Source: an uncultured Dorea sp. (GTDB lineage: Bacteria > Bacillota > Clostridia > Lachnospirales > Lachnospiraceae). Taken from it: a stretch of DNA of 8,671 bases. Shown piece after piece: positions 1-7,137 of this stretch. A program made the position numbers and the translations under genes. The stretch lies in assembly GCA_910579335.1 (NCBI GenBank), contig CAJTUQ010000098.1:1-8671 (forward strand), in the 5' to 3' direction. The notes under the pieces are model-generated. The model searched no databases. It was not told where the DNA came from and worked only from the letters and a program-made list of their open reading frames with translations. The first letter of the stretch is position 1; each line of letters starts with the position of its first letter.

Positions 1-18
1 TGATTTTAAAAAAATATA

Positions 19-27
19 TGCTATACT
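19..27 (+). promoter_or_regulatory. Extended -10 promoter for the catabolic operon
   Basis: A TATACT -10 hexamer at 22-27 is preceded by TG one base upstream (19-20), which makes an extended -10 element. The -35 hexamer would fall at the very left edge. Bases 1-5 read TGATT, which would complete TTGATT with a 16-base spacer if the base before the window is T, but that base cannot be seen. The start site would be near 34, giving a leader of about 35 bases before the regulator's start codon at 69. The regulator and the five downstream genes are all on this strand with short gaps, so this is the likely operon promoter. Confidence 0.6.
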
Positions 28-68
28 GTTTTCAGGGAGACCAAAAGGCCCCAAGGAGGAGGGATACC

Positions 69-716
69 ATGACGAACATAAACCTAGAGATGTTAAAGCA
101 GATTGCTGCAGGACTTGCGGCGCAGTTCGGTGAAAACTGCGAAATCGTTATCCACGACCTTACAAAAGGTACTGCTGACAGCTCCATTGTACATATAGAG
201 AACGGCTCTGTCAGCGGACGCCGAATCGGCGACGGCCCTTCCGGAGCAGTCCTGGATGCGCTTAAGAATCCGGACAGCGCCCCGATTGACAGGCTGGCCT
301 ATCTGACAAAAACGGAGAAAGGCCGTATCTTAAAGTCCAGCACGATCTATATTAAAGACAGTTCTTCAAAACCCTGCTACATATTTTCAATCAATTACGA
401 TATTACCAATCTGCTTGCATTGGAAAGCAGTATTCATTCGATTACTGCCTGCTCTGCACCAGAGCAAAACGGGGGCTCTGATTCCCCGCACCTAATCACC
501 CACGACGTGAACGGGCTGCTGGACGAATTGATTGAACAGGCTGTCGCACTGGTAGGCGTCCCGGTTCCCCTTATGTCAAAAGAAGATAAGATTAAAGCAT
601 TTAACTATCTGAATGACGCCGGAGCCTTTCTTATCACAAAATCAGGAGATAAAGTAGCAAAATACTTCGGAATCTCCAAATACACACTTTACAGCTATAT
701 TAATATTAACAAATAA
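69..716 (+). CDS. YheO/DauR-type PAS-like HTH transcriptional regulator
   Basis: This is a 215-residue cytoplasmic DNA-binding regulator. Residues about 9-117 resemble the YheO-like PAS domain, with the opening Gly-Glu-Asn-Cys-Glu-Ile-Val-Ile-His-Asp stretch at 21-30. Residues about 172-212 form a DauR-like helix-turn-helix, including the 'VAKYFGISKYTLYSYI' recognition segment. I chose the ATG at 69 because AAGGAGGA at 53-60 lies 8 bases before it. The in-frame start at 18 would begin upstream of the predicted transcription start and has no ribosome binding site. The stop is only 17 bases before the diaminopropionate ammonia-lyase start, so the regulator is probably co-transcribed with and controls the operon, and may autoregulate. 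DauR controls D-amino-acid use in Pseudomonas. The ligand here is unknown; a purine breakdown product or diaminopropionate is only a guess. Confidence 0.85.
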   Translation: MTNINLEMLKQIAAGLAAQFGENCEIVIHDLTKGTADSSIVHIENGSVSGRRIGDGPSGAVLDALKNPDSAPIDRLAYLTKTEKGRILKSSTIYIKDSSSKPCYIFSINYDITNLLALESSIHSITACSAPEQNGGSDSPHLITHDVNGLLDELIEQAVALVGVPVPLMSKEDKIKAFNYLNDAGAFLITKSGDKVAKYFGISKYTLYSYININK

Positions 717-733
717 TCAGGAGGATTTGAATA

Positions 734-1975
734 ATGACAGATACAGCAGAGATTAAATGGACGCTCAATCACATTCCGAAGACAGAGGATCTGGCGGTGA
801 GGAACATGTCTGTAGAGGAAATGCAGCAGGCCGGCAATTTCCACAGAAGCTTCCCCCAGTACTCGGTAACTCCTTTAACCAGACTTTCCGGACTGGCAGA
901 ATATCTTGGTTTAAAGCGCCTGTACGTGAAAGACGAGTCCTATCGTTTCGGCCTCAATGCCTTTAAGGTTCTCGGAGGCTCCTATGCCATTGCAAGGCAT
1001 ATTGCAAAAGAACTGGGAAAGGATGTCAGCGAGGTTCCCTACAGCGTCCTTACGTCTGACGAATTGCGGGAAAAATTCGGCCAGGCTACATTTTTTACCG
1101 CTACCGACGGAAACCACGGGCGCGGCGTTGCCTGGGCAGCAAACAAACTGGGACAGAAATGCGTAGTAAGGATGCCAAAAGGCACAACGCAGACCCGCCT
1201 TCAGAATATTGCCCTTGAAAATGCGACCGTTACCATTGAGAATCTGAATTATGACGACTGCGTAAGAATGGCTGCAAAAGAGGCCGAAAACACTCCCCGC
1301 GGCATTATGGTGCAGGACACCGCATGGGAGGGCTACGAAGAGATTCCTACCTGGATCATGCAGGGCTACGGTACTCTTGCTACCGAGGCGGATAAACAGC
1401 TTGAGGAGGATGAAAGCCGTCCCACCCACATTTTCATCCAGGCGGGCGTGGGGTCTCTTGCAGGTGCGGTAATCGGCTATTTTGCAAACCGCTATAAAGA
1501 GAATCCTCCGGTTATGGTCGTTGTGGAAGCAGGTGCGGCAGATTGTCTTTATCGTTCCGCCATGCAGGCGGACGGCAGCCGCATAGACGTAACCGGCGAT
1601 ATGCAAACCATCATGGCAGGCCTTGCCTGCGGAGAGGCAAATACTGTTTCCTGGGATATTTTAAGAAACCATGCGGATGCCTTTGTGTCCTGCCCGGACT
1701 GGGTAAGCGCAAATGGGACACGTATTTACGGCGCACCTCTTAAGGGGGATGAAAGAGTTATTTCCGGTGAATCCGGTTCCGTTACCCTGGGTCTTGTGCA
1801 TGCACTGATGACAAAGCCGGAATACAAAGAATTAAAAGACGCATTAAAGCTTGGCGCAGATTCCGAGGTCCTGCTTGTATCCTCTGAAGGCGACACAGAT
1901 CCGGACCGCTACCGCGAGATTGCATGGGAAGGTTTATGCGGCAGCGGCAAACAGCCGTTCGCAGAGCTTTCTTAA
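734..1975 (+). CDS. ygeX: Diaminopropionate ammonia-lyase (DpaL/YgeX)
   Basis: This 413-residue fold-type II PLP enzyme splits 2,3-diaminopropionate into pyruvate and two ammonia through a 2-aminoacrylate intermediate. Lys78 in 'FGLNAFKVLGGSYA' is the expected Schiff-base lysine. Asp125 in 'TATDGNHG' and Asp195 in 'MVQDTAWEGY' correspond by position to the catalytic aspartates of the E. coli enzyme (near Lys77, Asp120 and Asp189). The glycine-rich PLP-phosphate loop 'AGVGSLAG' is at 237-244, and 'MAGLACGE' and 'SSEGDTDPDRYR' follow at 294 and 383. The length is close to the usual 400 residues, with no truncation. AGGAGG at 719-724 gives an ideal ribosome binding site. With ygeY, ygeW and carbamate kinase downstream this is the gene order of anaerobic urate/purine degradation clusters, where diaminopropionate is thought to be a late intermediate. 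Family assignment is firm; the pathway role comes from context. Confidence 0.95.
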   Translation: MTDTAEIKWTLNHIPKTEDLAVRNMSVEEMQQAGNFHRSFPQYSVTPLTRLSGLAEYLGLKRLYVKDESYRFGLNAFKVLGGSYAIARHIAKELGKDVSEVPYSVLTSDELREKFGQATFFTATDGNHGRGVAWAANKLGQKCVVRMPKGTTQTRLQNIALENATVTIENLNYDDCVRMAAKEAENTPRGIMVQDTAWEGYEEIPTWIMQGYGTLATEADKQLEEDESRPTHIFIQAGVGSLAGAVIGYFANRYKENPPVMVVVEAGAADCLYRSAMQADGSRIDVTGDMQTIMAGLACGEANTVSWDILRNHADAFVSCPDWVSANGTRIYGAPLKGDERVISGESGSVTLGLVHALMTKPEYKELKDALKLGADSEVLLVSSEGDTDPDRYREIAWEGLCGSGKQPFAELS

Positions 1976-2053
1976 CCCCTCAGGCAAATCACGATATCTG
2001 TTTGAGAAACACAATGAAAGAGAAAAACAAAAACATTTTCAGGAGGAATAATC

Positions 2054-3367
2054 ATGTTTGATTTTAATAGAATAAAAGACGCTGCAAAAAACTATGAAAA
2101 AGATATGACTGCATTTTTACGTGCAATCGTAAAAAATCCGGGAGAAAGCTGTGATGAAAAAGCGCATATCGACACCATCGCCGCTGAGATGAAAAAAACT
2201 GGCTTTGACGAAGTCGTCATTGACCCCCAGGGAAATGTAATCGGATATATGGGAACCGGCGATAAAATCATTGCATACGATGCACACATTGATACTGTCG
2301 GAATCGGAAATATTGAAAACTGGGACTTTGACCCGTATGAAGGTTATGAAAATGAGACGGAAATCGGGGGCCGCGGTGTTTCTGACCAGTGCGGCGGCAT
2401 CGTATCCTCTGTGTACGGCGCAAAAATCATGAAGGATTTAGGACTGATTCCGAAAGGGTGTAAGATTATGGTCGTAGGAACCGTCCAGGAAGAGGACTGT
2501 GACGGCCTGTGCTGGCAGTACATTATCAACGAAGACAAGGTGCGTCCGGAATTTGTTGTATCCACAGAGCCTACGGACGGCGGCATCTACCGCGGACAGA
2601 GAGGACGCATGGAAATCCGCATTGACGTAAAGGGCGTATCCTGCCACGGCTCCGCACCGGAACGCGGCGACAACGCCATTTACAAGATGGCTGATATTCT
2701 CCAGAACGTCCGCGCACTGAATGAGAATGACGATGCAGACGAGACAGACATCAAGGGTCTTGTGAAAATGCTGAATCCGAAATACAACAAGGATTTCGAG
2801 GAGGCGCGTTTCCTCGGACGCGGAACCGTTACCGTATCCCAGATTTTCTATACCTCGCCAAGCCGCTGCGCAGTTGCTGACTCCTGTGCAGTATCTCTTG
2901 ACCGCCGCATGACCTTTGGCGAGACCTGGGAAAGCTGTCTGGATGAAATCCGCGCTCTTCCAAGCGTTCAGAAATACGGGGATGACGTCAAAGTATCCAT
3001 GTACAATTACGACCGCCCGTCCTACACCGGCTGCGTCTATGAAATCGAGTGCTACTTCCCGACTTGGGCGATTCCGAAGGACCACAAGGTAACAAAGGCA
3101 CTTGAGGCAGCCTACACCGGTCTTTATGGCGACAAGAGGATTGGCACTGAGGAAACACTAAAAATGCGCAAGGCGCGTCCGCTTACAGACAAATGGACTT
3201 TCTCCACAAACGGCGTGTCCATTATGGGAAGGAACAACATCCCGTGCATCGGCTTCGGTCCGGGCGCAGAAGCCCAGGCACATGCACCAAATGAGAAGAC
3301 CTGGAAACAGGATCTTGTCACCTGCGCAGCCGTATATGCTGCACTTCCGACACAGTACTTTAAATAA
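2054..3367 (+). CDS. ygeY: YgeY-type M20 metallohydrolase
   Basis: This 437-residue cytoplasmic M20-family amidohydrolase keeps all expected di-zinc residues: His78 and Asp80 in 'AYDAHIDTVG', bridging Asp111 in 'GRGVSDQCGG', the general-base pair Glu146-Glu147 in 'VQEEDCDG', Glu172 in 'STEPTDGG', and His410 in 'GPGAEAQAHAPNE'. His198 in 'SCHGSAPERGDN' lies at the start of the lid/dimer domain. The family hydrolyses amide or ureido bonds. YgeY is the member linked to selenium-dependent molybdenum hydroxylase and urate clusters, where it probably acts on a carbamoylated diaminopropionate or similar compound; its exact substrate is not settled. AGGAGG at 2041-2046 lies 7 bases before the ATG. 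The 78-base gap after ygeX is the longest in the first half of the operon, and I see no hairpin or promoter in it. Confidence 0.92.
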   Translation: MFDFNRIKDAAKNYEKDMTAFLRAIVKNPGESCDEKAHIDTIAAEMKKTGFDEVVIDPQGNVIGYMGTGDKIIAYDAHIDTVGIGNIENWDFDPYEGYENETEIGGRGVSDQCGGIVSSVYGAKIMKDLGLIPKGCKIMVVGTVQEEDCDGLCWQYIINEDKVRPEFVVSTEPTDGGIYRGQRGRMEIRIDVKGVSCHGSAPERGDNAIYKMADILQNVRALNENDDADETDIKGLVKMLNPKYNKDFEEARFLGRGTVTVSQIFYTSPSRCAVADSCAVSLDRRMTFGETWESCLDEIRALPSVQKYGDDVKVSMYNYDRPSYTGCVYEIECYFPTWAIPKDHKVTKALEAAYTGLYGDKRIGTEETLKMRKARPLTDKWTFSTNGVSIMGRNNIPCIGFGPGAEAQAHAPNEKTWKQDLVTCAAVYAALPTQYFK

Positions 3368-3427
3368 GCGGCTCTCCGCTTTTGCGGAAAATAAAATATT
3401 GAAAAAATCAGGAGGATACGATAATAT

Positions 3428-4621
3428 ATGAAAACTTTACAGAGCTATATTGATAAATTAAACGCATTAAACTTTAAGGATATGTACAATGGAGACTTTT
3501 TCCTTACATGGGAAAAGACTGATGATGAACTGGAGGCCGTATTTACACTTGCAGATGCCCTTCGCTATATGAGAGAGAACAACATTTCCACAAAAGTATT
3601 TGAAAGCGGTCTTGGGATCTCTTTATTCCGCGACAATTCCACGCGTACCCGCTTCTCCTTTGCCTCCGCCTGCAACCTCTTAGGTCTTGAGGTTCAGGAC
3701 CTGGACGAAGGAAAATCCCAGGTAGCGCACGGTGAGACCGTCCGTGAAACCGCCAACATGATTTCCTTTATGGCCGATGTCATCGGTATCCGCGATGACA
3801 TGTACATCGGAAAGGGCAATAAATACATGCATGAAGTTGTGGACGCAGTGACACAGGGCAACAAGGACGGTATTCTGGAACAGAAGCCCACGCTTGTCAA
3901 CCTCCAGTGCGACATTGACCACCCGACACAGGTAATGGCGGATATGCTCCACATCATCCATGAGTTCGGCGGCGTAGAAAACCTGAAAGGAAAGAAGCTT
4001 GCCATGACTTGGGCTTACTCTCCTTCCTACGGAAAACCATTGTCCGTTCCACAGGGCGTAATCGGCCTTATGACCCGCTTTGGAATGGATGTCATCCTGG
4101 CTCACCCGGAAGGGTACGAAGTATTCCCAGAGGTGGAGAAGGTTGCTGAGAAAAACGCAAAACAGTCCGGTGGTTCCTTTACAAAGACGAACAGCATGGC
4201 AGAAGCGTTTAAAAACGCTGACATTGTATATCCAAAGAGCTGGGCTCCATTTGCCGCTATGGAAAAACGTACAGAGCTTTACGGAAACGGAGACACAGAA
4301 GGAATCAACGCACTGGAAAAAGAACTTCTCGCACAAAACGCACAACACAAGGACTGGGCCTGTACAGAGGAGCTTATGGCGACCACAAAAGATGGAAAAG
4401 CGCTTTACCTTCACTGTCTGCCGGCAGATATTACCGGCGTAAGCTGCGAGGAGGGCGAAGTAGACGCTTCTGTATTTGACCGCTACAGGGTGCCTTTATA
4501 CAAAGAAGCAAGCTTTAAGCCGTACATCATTGCGGCGATGATTTTTCTGGCAAAATTTGCCGACCCTGCCGATATCCTTAAGAAACTTGAGGAAAACTGC
4601 GCTCCGAGAGTGTTGAAATAG
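3428..4621 (+). CDS. ygeW: Knotted carbamoyltransferase YgeW
   Basis: This 397-residue protein is a near length match to E. coli YgeW and belongs to the aspartate/ornithine carbamoyltransferase superfamily. The carbamoyl-phosphate loop 'STRTR' is at 71-75, with a second site 'HPTQ' at 165-168 and 'HCLP' at 329-332. The segment 'DIVYPKSW' at 265-272 resembles the knotted acetylornithine carbamoyltransferase branch and replaces the Ser-Met-Gly loop of ordinary ornithine transcarbamylase. This fits the knotted YgeW type. In this operon it most likely runs in the degradative direction, phosphorolysing a ureido compound to carbamoyl phosphate for the carbamate kinase encoded 18 bases downstream. 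The true substrate of YgeW has not been firmly established to my knowledge. AGGAGG at 3410-3415 is 12 bases before the ATG, slightly long spacing. A small hairpin lies in the upstream gap. Confidence 0.94.
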   Translation: MKTLQSYIDKLNALNFKDMYNGDFFLTWEKTDDELEAVFTLADALRYMRENNISTKVFESGLGISLFRDNSTRTRFSFASACNLLGLEVQDLDEGKSQVAHGETVRETANMISFMADVIGIRDDMYIGKGNKYMHEVVDAVTQGNKDGILEQKPTLVNLQCDIDHPTQVMADMLHIIHEFGGVENLKGKKLAMTWAYSPSYGKPLSVPQGVIGLMTRFGMDVILAHPEGYEVFPEVEKVAEKNAKQSGGSFTKTNSMAEAFKNADIVYPKSWAPFAAMEKRTELYGNGDTEGINALEKELLAQNAQHKDWACTEELMATTKDGKALYLHCLPADITGVSCEEGEVDASVFDRYRVPLYKEASFKPYIIAAMIFLAKFADPADILKKLEENCAPRVLK

Positions 4622-4639
4622 AGGGAGGTATTTACGGAA

Positions 4640-5587
4640 ATGGCAAAGAAAAAAAGAGTTGTCATTGCCCTCGGCGGCAATGCCCTTGGCAATACCCTTC
4701 CCGAACAGATGGCAGCCGTGAAAATCACGGCCAAAGCCATCGTAGACCTGATTGAAGAGGGCTGCGAAGTTGTCGTGGCCCACGGAAACGGCCCTCAGGT
4801 GGGCATGGTCAATAATGCTATGATTGCACTCACCCATGAGGACGCCGAGCAGCCCAACACCCCGCTGTCCGTCTGCGTAGCAATGAGCCAGGCATACATC
4901 GGCTACGACCTGCAGAACGCCTTGCGGGAAGAACTGCTAAACCGCGAAATCACCAATATCCCGGTAGCAACCATGATTACCCAGGTCCGTGTAGATGAAA
5001 ATGATCCTGCGTTTCAGACGCCTTCAAAGCCCATCGGTAAATTCGTTTCTGCTGCGCAGGCAAAGCAGATGGAGGAGAAATTCCACTATATCATGAAGGA
5101 GGATTCCGGCCGCGGCTACCGCCGTGTCGTAGCTTCCCCGAAACCTGTTGAAATCGTCGAGCTTGACACGATACGCACAATGGTAGACGCAGGGAACTTA
5201 GTCATCGCCTGCGGCGGAGGCGGAATCCCTGTCACAAAGCAGGGAAATCACTTAAAAGGCGCAAGCGCCGTCATTGATAAAGATTTTGCAAGCTGCCTGT
5301 TAGCCAAGGATTTGGATGCGGATTTTCTCATCATTCTCACTGCTGTTGAAAAAGTGGCATTAAACTTCGGAAAGCCTGATGAAACATGGCTTGACCGCGT
5401 CTCTATCTCCGAGGCGGAACAATATATTGCAGAAGGCCATTTCGCACCGGGTTCCATGCTCCCGAAAGTACAGGCCGCCGTAGATTTCGCAGGCTCCAAG
5501 CCAGGACGCACCGCACTAATCACGCTCCTGGAAAAATCAAGAGATGCCGTGCAGGGAAAGACCGGAACGATGTTCCAGATTATGTGA
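4640..5587 (+). CDS. arcC: Carbamate kinase (ArcC/YqeA family)
   Basis: This 315-residue amino acid kinase transfers phosphate from carbamoyl phosphate to ADP, giving ATP and carbamate, which breaks down to ammonia and CO2. The nucleotide and substrate motifs are 'ALGGNALG' at 10-17, 'AHGNGPQVG' at 47-55, 'ACGGGGIPV' at 190-198 and 'DKDFAS' at 213-218. Lys130 (in 'SKPIG'), Lys214 and Lys276 (in 'GSMLPKVQAAVDF') match the three active-site lysines known from the enterococcal enzyme (near 128, 209 and 271), and Asp215 matches its metal/ADP aspartate. AGGGAGG at 4622-4628 precedes the ATG by 11 bases. Its place directly after ygeW suggests substrate-level ATP formation from the carbamoyl group. 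No arginine deiminase gene is present here, so this is not an ordinary arginine deiminase operon. Confidence 0.95.
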   Translation: MAKKKRVVIALGGNALGNTLPEQMAAVKITAKAIVDLIEEGCEVVVAHGNGPQVGMVNNAMIALTHEDAEQPNTPLSVCVAMSQAYIGYDLQNALREELLNREITNIPVATMITQVRVDENDPAFQTPSKPIGKFVSAAQAKQMEEKFHYIMKEDSGRGYRRVVASPKPVEIVELDTIRTMVDAGNLVIACGGGGIPVTKQGNHLKGASAVIDKDFASCLLAKDLDADFLIILTAVEKVALNFGKPDETWLDRVSISEAEQYIAEGHFAPGSMLPKVQAAVDFAGSKPGRTALITLLEKSRDAVQGKTGTMFQIM

Positions 5588-5609
5588 TATAGAAAGGATG
5601 TTATCATTT

Positions 5610-5990
5610 ATGAATAAGAAAATACAGACAGAAAATGCCCCAAAAGCAATCGGGCCCTACTCTCAGGGCATTCAGGCGGGAAATATCTTATATGTCTCTG
5701 GTCAGCTTCCTATTGACCCAAAAACAGGGAAATTTCCTTCTGACGATATGAAAGACCAGACAAGAATGTCTTTGGAAAATGTAAAAGCGATTCTTGAAGC
5801 TTCCGGAATGAGCCTCTCGGATGTTGTAAAATCAACTGTTCTGCTGTCAGATATCAATGATTTCAGCGCAATGAACGAAATCTATGACCATTACTTTACA
5901 GAGCCTTATCCGGCAAGAGCAGCATTTCAGGCGGCAAATCTTCCAAAACATGCAAAAGTAGAAATTGAAGTAATCGCAATAAAAAAATAA
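5610..5990 (+). CDS. ridA: RidA family enamine/imine deaminase
   Basis: This 126-residue RidA/YjgF/UK114 protein hydrolyses reactive enamines such as 2-aminoacrylate to keto acids and ammonia. The family signature is complete: 'AIGPYSQG' at 13-20, 'YVSGQLPIDP' at 28-37, 'PYPARAAFQAANLPKHAKVE' at 99-118, with Arg103 as the substrate-carboxylate arginine (Arg105 in Salmonella RidA) and Glu120 as the catalytic glutamate. I chose the ATG at 5610: it gives the standard family length, and AAAGGA at 5593-5598 precedes it by 11 bases. The longer in-frame start at 5544 lies inside the carbamate kinase gene. It is the last gene of the operon, 22 bases after arcC. Since diaminopropionate ammonia-lyase produces 2-aminoacrylate, the gene likely protects PLP enzymes in the cell during flux through this pathway. 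Confidence 0.94.
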   Translation: MNKKIQTENAPKAIGPYSQGIQAGNILYVSGQLPIDPKTGKFPSDDMKDQTRMSLENVKAILEASGMSLSDVVKSTVLLSDINDFSAMNEIYDHYFTEPYPARAAFQAANLPKHAKVEIEVIAIKK

Positions 5991-6014
5991 AACGGCAGAA
6001 TCGTATTTTTGAAC

Positions 6015-6045
6015 TGCTCTCTGAGGGTTGACCCTTCAGAGAGCA
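6015..6045 (+). terminator. Hairpin between convergent genes, probable terminator
   Basis: A perfect 10-bp stem, TGCTCTCTGA (6015-6024) with TCAGAGAGCA (6036-6045), is extended by GGG/CCC across a one-base bulge and closed by a TTGA loop. It lies 24 bases after the ridA stop and 42 bases from the end of the convergent xdhC-like gene. The downstream T content is weak on the + strand (ATTGCTGCTTTAAT), and the other side carries an A-rich stretch on the minus strand. It is therefore not a textbook Rho-independent terminator, but its position makes it the best candidate for ending the operon. Confidence 0.6.
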
Positions 6046-6087
6046 ATTGCTGCTTTAATCAAAACGATGCTTTTCATCCTTTTACTT

Positions 6088-7137
6088 CTATATTTTCTCC
6101 AAATAAACTTCTATCGTACCTCCGCAGACCAACCCCATCTCTTCTGCTTCCTGTCCGGTCATTCTTACCGTCGTCAACTCCCTGCGGCTTTCTTTCTCTT
6201 TTATCATCCGAAGGCCTGCTCTCTTTATTTCCTCCTCCGCATATCCTCCGCCAATGGTTCCCACACATGAGCCATCTTCCAGAATGAGCATCTTTGTGCC
6301 GGCCTTTCGAGGCGCAGACCCCTTCCTTGAAATTATGACCGCTAAAACCTTTTCCCGGCTCTCTCTTTGTTCCCCGGCAAGGCAGGCAAGCACTCCCTCG
6401 GTATATCCTTCGCTTCGCCCTGCGCCGTTTTTTACCTGTATAATCTCCGCCATGACAGACACGGCAATCTCCTCTGGGGACTCCGCCCCGATAGGAAGCC
6501 CGATGGGAGTATACACCCGTTCTAAAACCTTTCTGTCCGCCCCTTTTTTAAGAAGCTGCTCCTTGACTATTTCCACACGCCTGCGGCTGCCCATCATGCC
6601 CACATAGGCATGCTCTTTTTGAAGCGCAAGATTAAGACACGTCGTATCATAGCGGTGTCCTCTGGTGACAATGACAAAATAAGTGTCATTTGTCCCATGA
6701 ATCTCTTCCATACCGGCCGCAAAAGATTTACAGAGAACCTGGTCTGCTCCTGCAAGTCTGGCATTTTCAGAAAAGCTTTCCCTGTCCTCCAGCACGATTA
6801 CGTAAAACCCAATACTTTTTCCCAGACGGATAATGGGTATGGATACATGCCCCGCCCCGCAGATGACAAGCACAGGACGACCTCCGGCCTCCTCATAGAA
6901 TATCCGCCCGCCCTCGCTTTCAAAAAGCCCGCAGCCCGAAAGATTCTCCAACCGCTCTTTCATATTCGCAAGCATAGAACCCTCCCTGGAGGCCCACAGG
7001 ACTTCTCCGCCCGACAGGTATATTTTCTCTCCGGCGCACGGCCCGTCCACGACGGCTGCAAGTATATTTTTTCCTCCGGTTTTCTGCTGCATAAGCCTTT
7101 GATATAGCTCTTTATATACATTCTCCGTTCTTTTCAC
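6088..7137 (-). CDS. XdhC/CoxI-family molybdenum hydroxylase maturation protein, unusual domain order
   Basis: This 349-residue protein belongs to the XdhC/CoxI family, cytoplasmic chaperones that bind molybdenum cofactor, help its sulfuration and insert it into xanthine dehydrogenase-like hydroxylases. The Rossmann-type XdhC_C domain occupies about 88-235: 'ICGAGHVS' at 92-99, 'TRGHRYD' at 158-164, 'GMMGSRRRV' at 180-188 and 'PIGLPIGAESPEEIA' at 211-225. The CoxI domain is at the C-terminus, about 262-349: 'GSAPRKAGTKML' at 273-284, 'GTIGGG' at 293-298 and 'GLVCGGTIEVYLE' at 335-347. In ordinary XdhC the CoxI part comes first. Residues 22-85 may be a degenerate CoxI-like repeat. The start is GTG at 7135-7137, with AAAGGA 8 bases before it. 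The protein would serve a molybdenum hydroxylase encoded elsewhere, plausibly the one feeding the purine operon opposite it. Confidence 0.87.
   Translation of the reverse strand: MKRTENVYKELYQRLMQQKTGGKNILAAVVDGPCAGEKIYLSGGEVLWASREGSMLANMKERLENLSGCGLFESEGGRIFYEEAGGRPVLVICGAGHVSIPIIRLGKSIGFYVIVLEDRESFSENARLAGADQVLCKSFAAGMEEIHGTNDTYFVIVTRGHRYDTTCLNLALQKEHAYVGMMGSRRRVEIVKEQLLKKGADRKVLERVYTPIGLPIGAESPEEIAVSVMAEIIQVKNGAGRSEGYTEGVLACLAGEQRESREKVLAVIISRKGSAPRKAGTKMLILEDGSCVGTIGGGYAEEEIKRAGLRMIKEKESRRELTTVRMTGQEAEEMGLVCGGTIEVYLEKI

Noticed and set aside
18..68. Longer start for the regulator at 18
   Set aside because: It precedes the predicted transcription start, overlaps the promoter and has no ribosome binding site, while 69 has a strong one.
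28..68. Riboswitch or attenuator in the operon leader
   Set aside because: The leader is only about 35 bases after the predicted start site and no purine riboswitch core or stable stem is visible.
911..1606. 231-codon minus-strand open frame opposite ygeX
   Set aside because: Antisense shadow of a strongly supported gene; no family motifs or ribosome binding site.
2438..3085. 215-codon minus-strand open frame opposite ygeY
   Set aside because: Shadow of the M20 hydrolase gene, no independent support.
3375..3388. Small hairpin TCCGC-TTTT-GCGGA between ygeY and ygeW as a terminator
   Set aside because: Only 5 bp and no U-tract; the operon continues 40 bases later with a strong ribosome binding site. 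At most a minor attenuation or RNA stability element.
3680..4414. 244-codon minus-strand open frame opposite ygeW
   Set aside because: Shadow frame; its residues follow from ygeW codon bias and no recognisable domain appears.
6610..7107. 165-codon plus-strand frame
   Set aside because: Antisense to the xdhC-like gene, with no domain or start signal.
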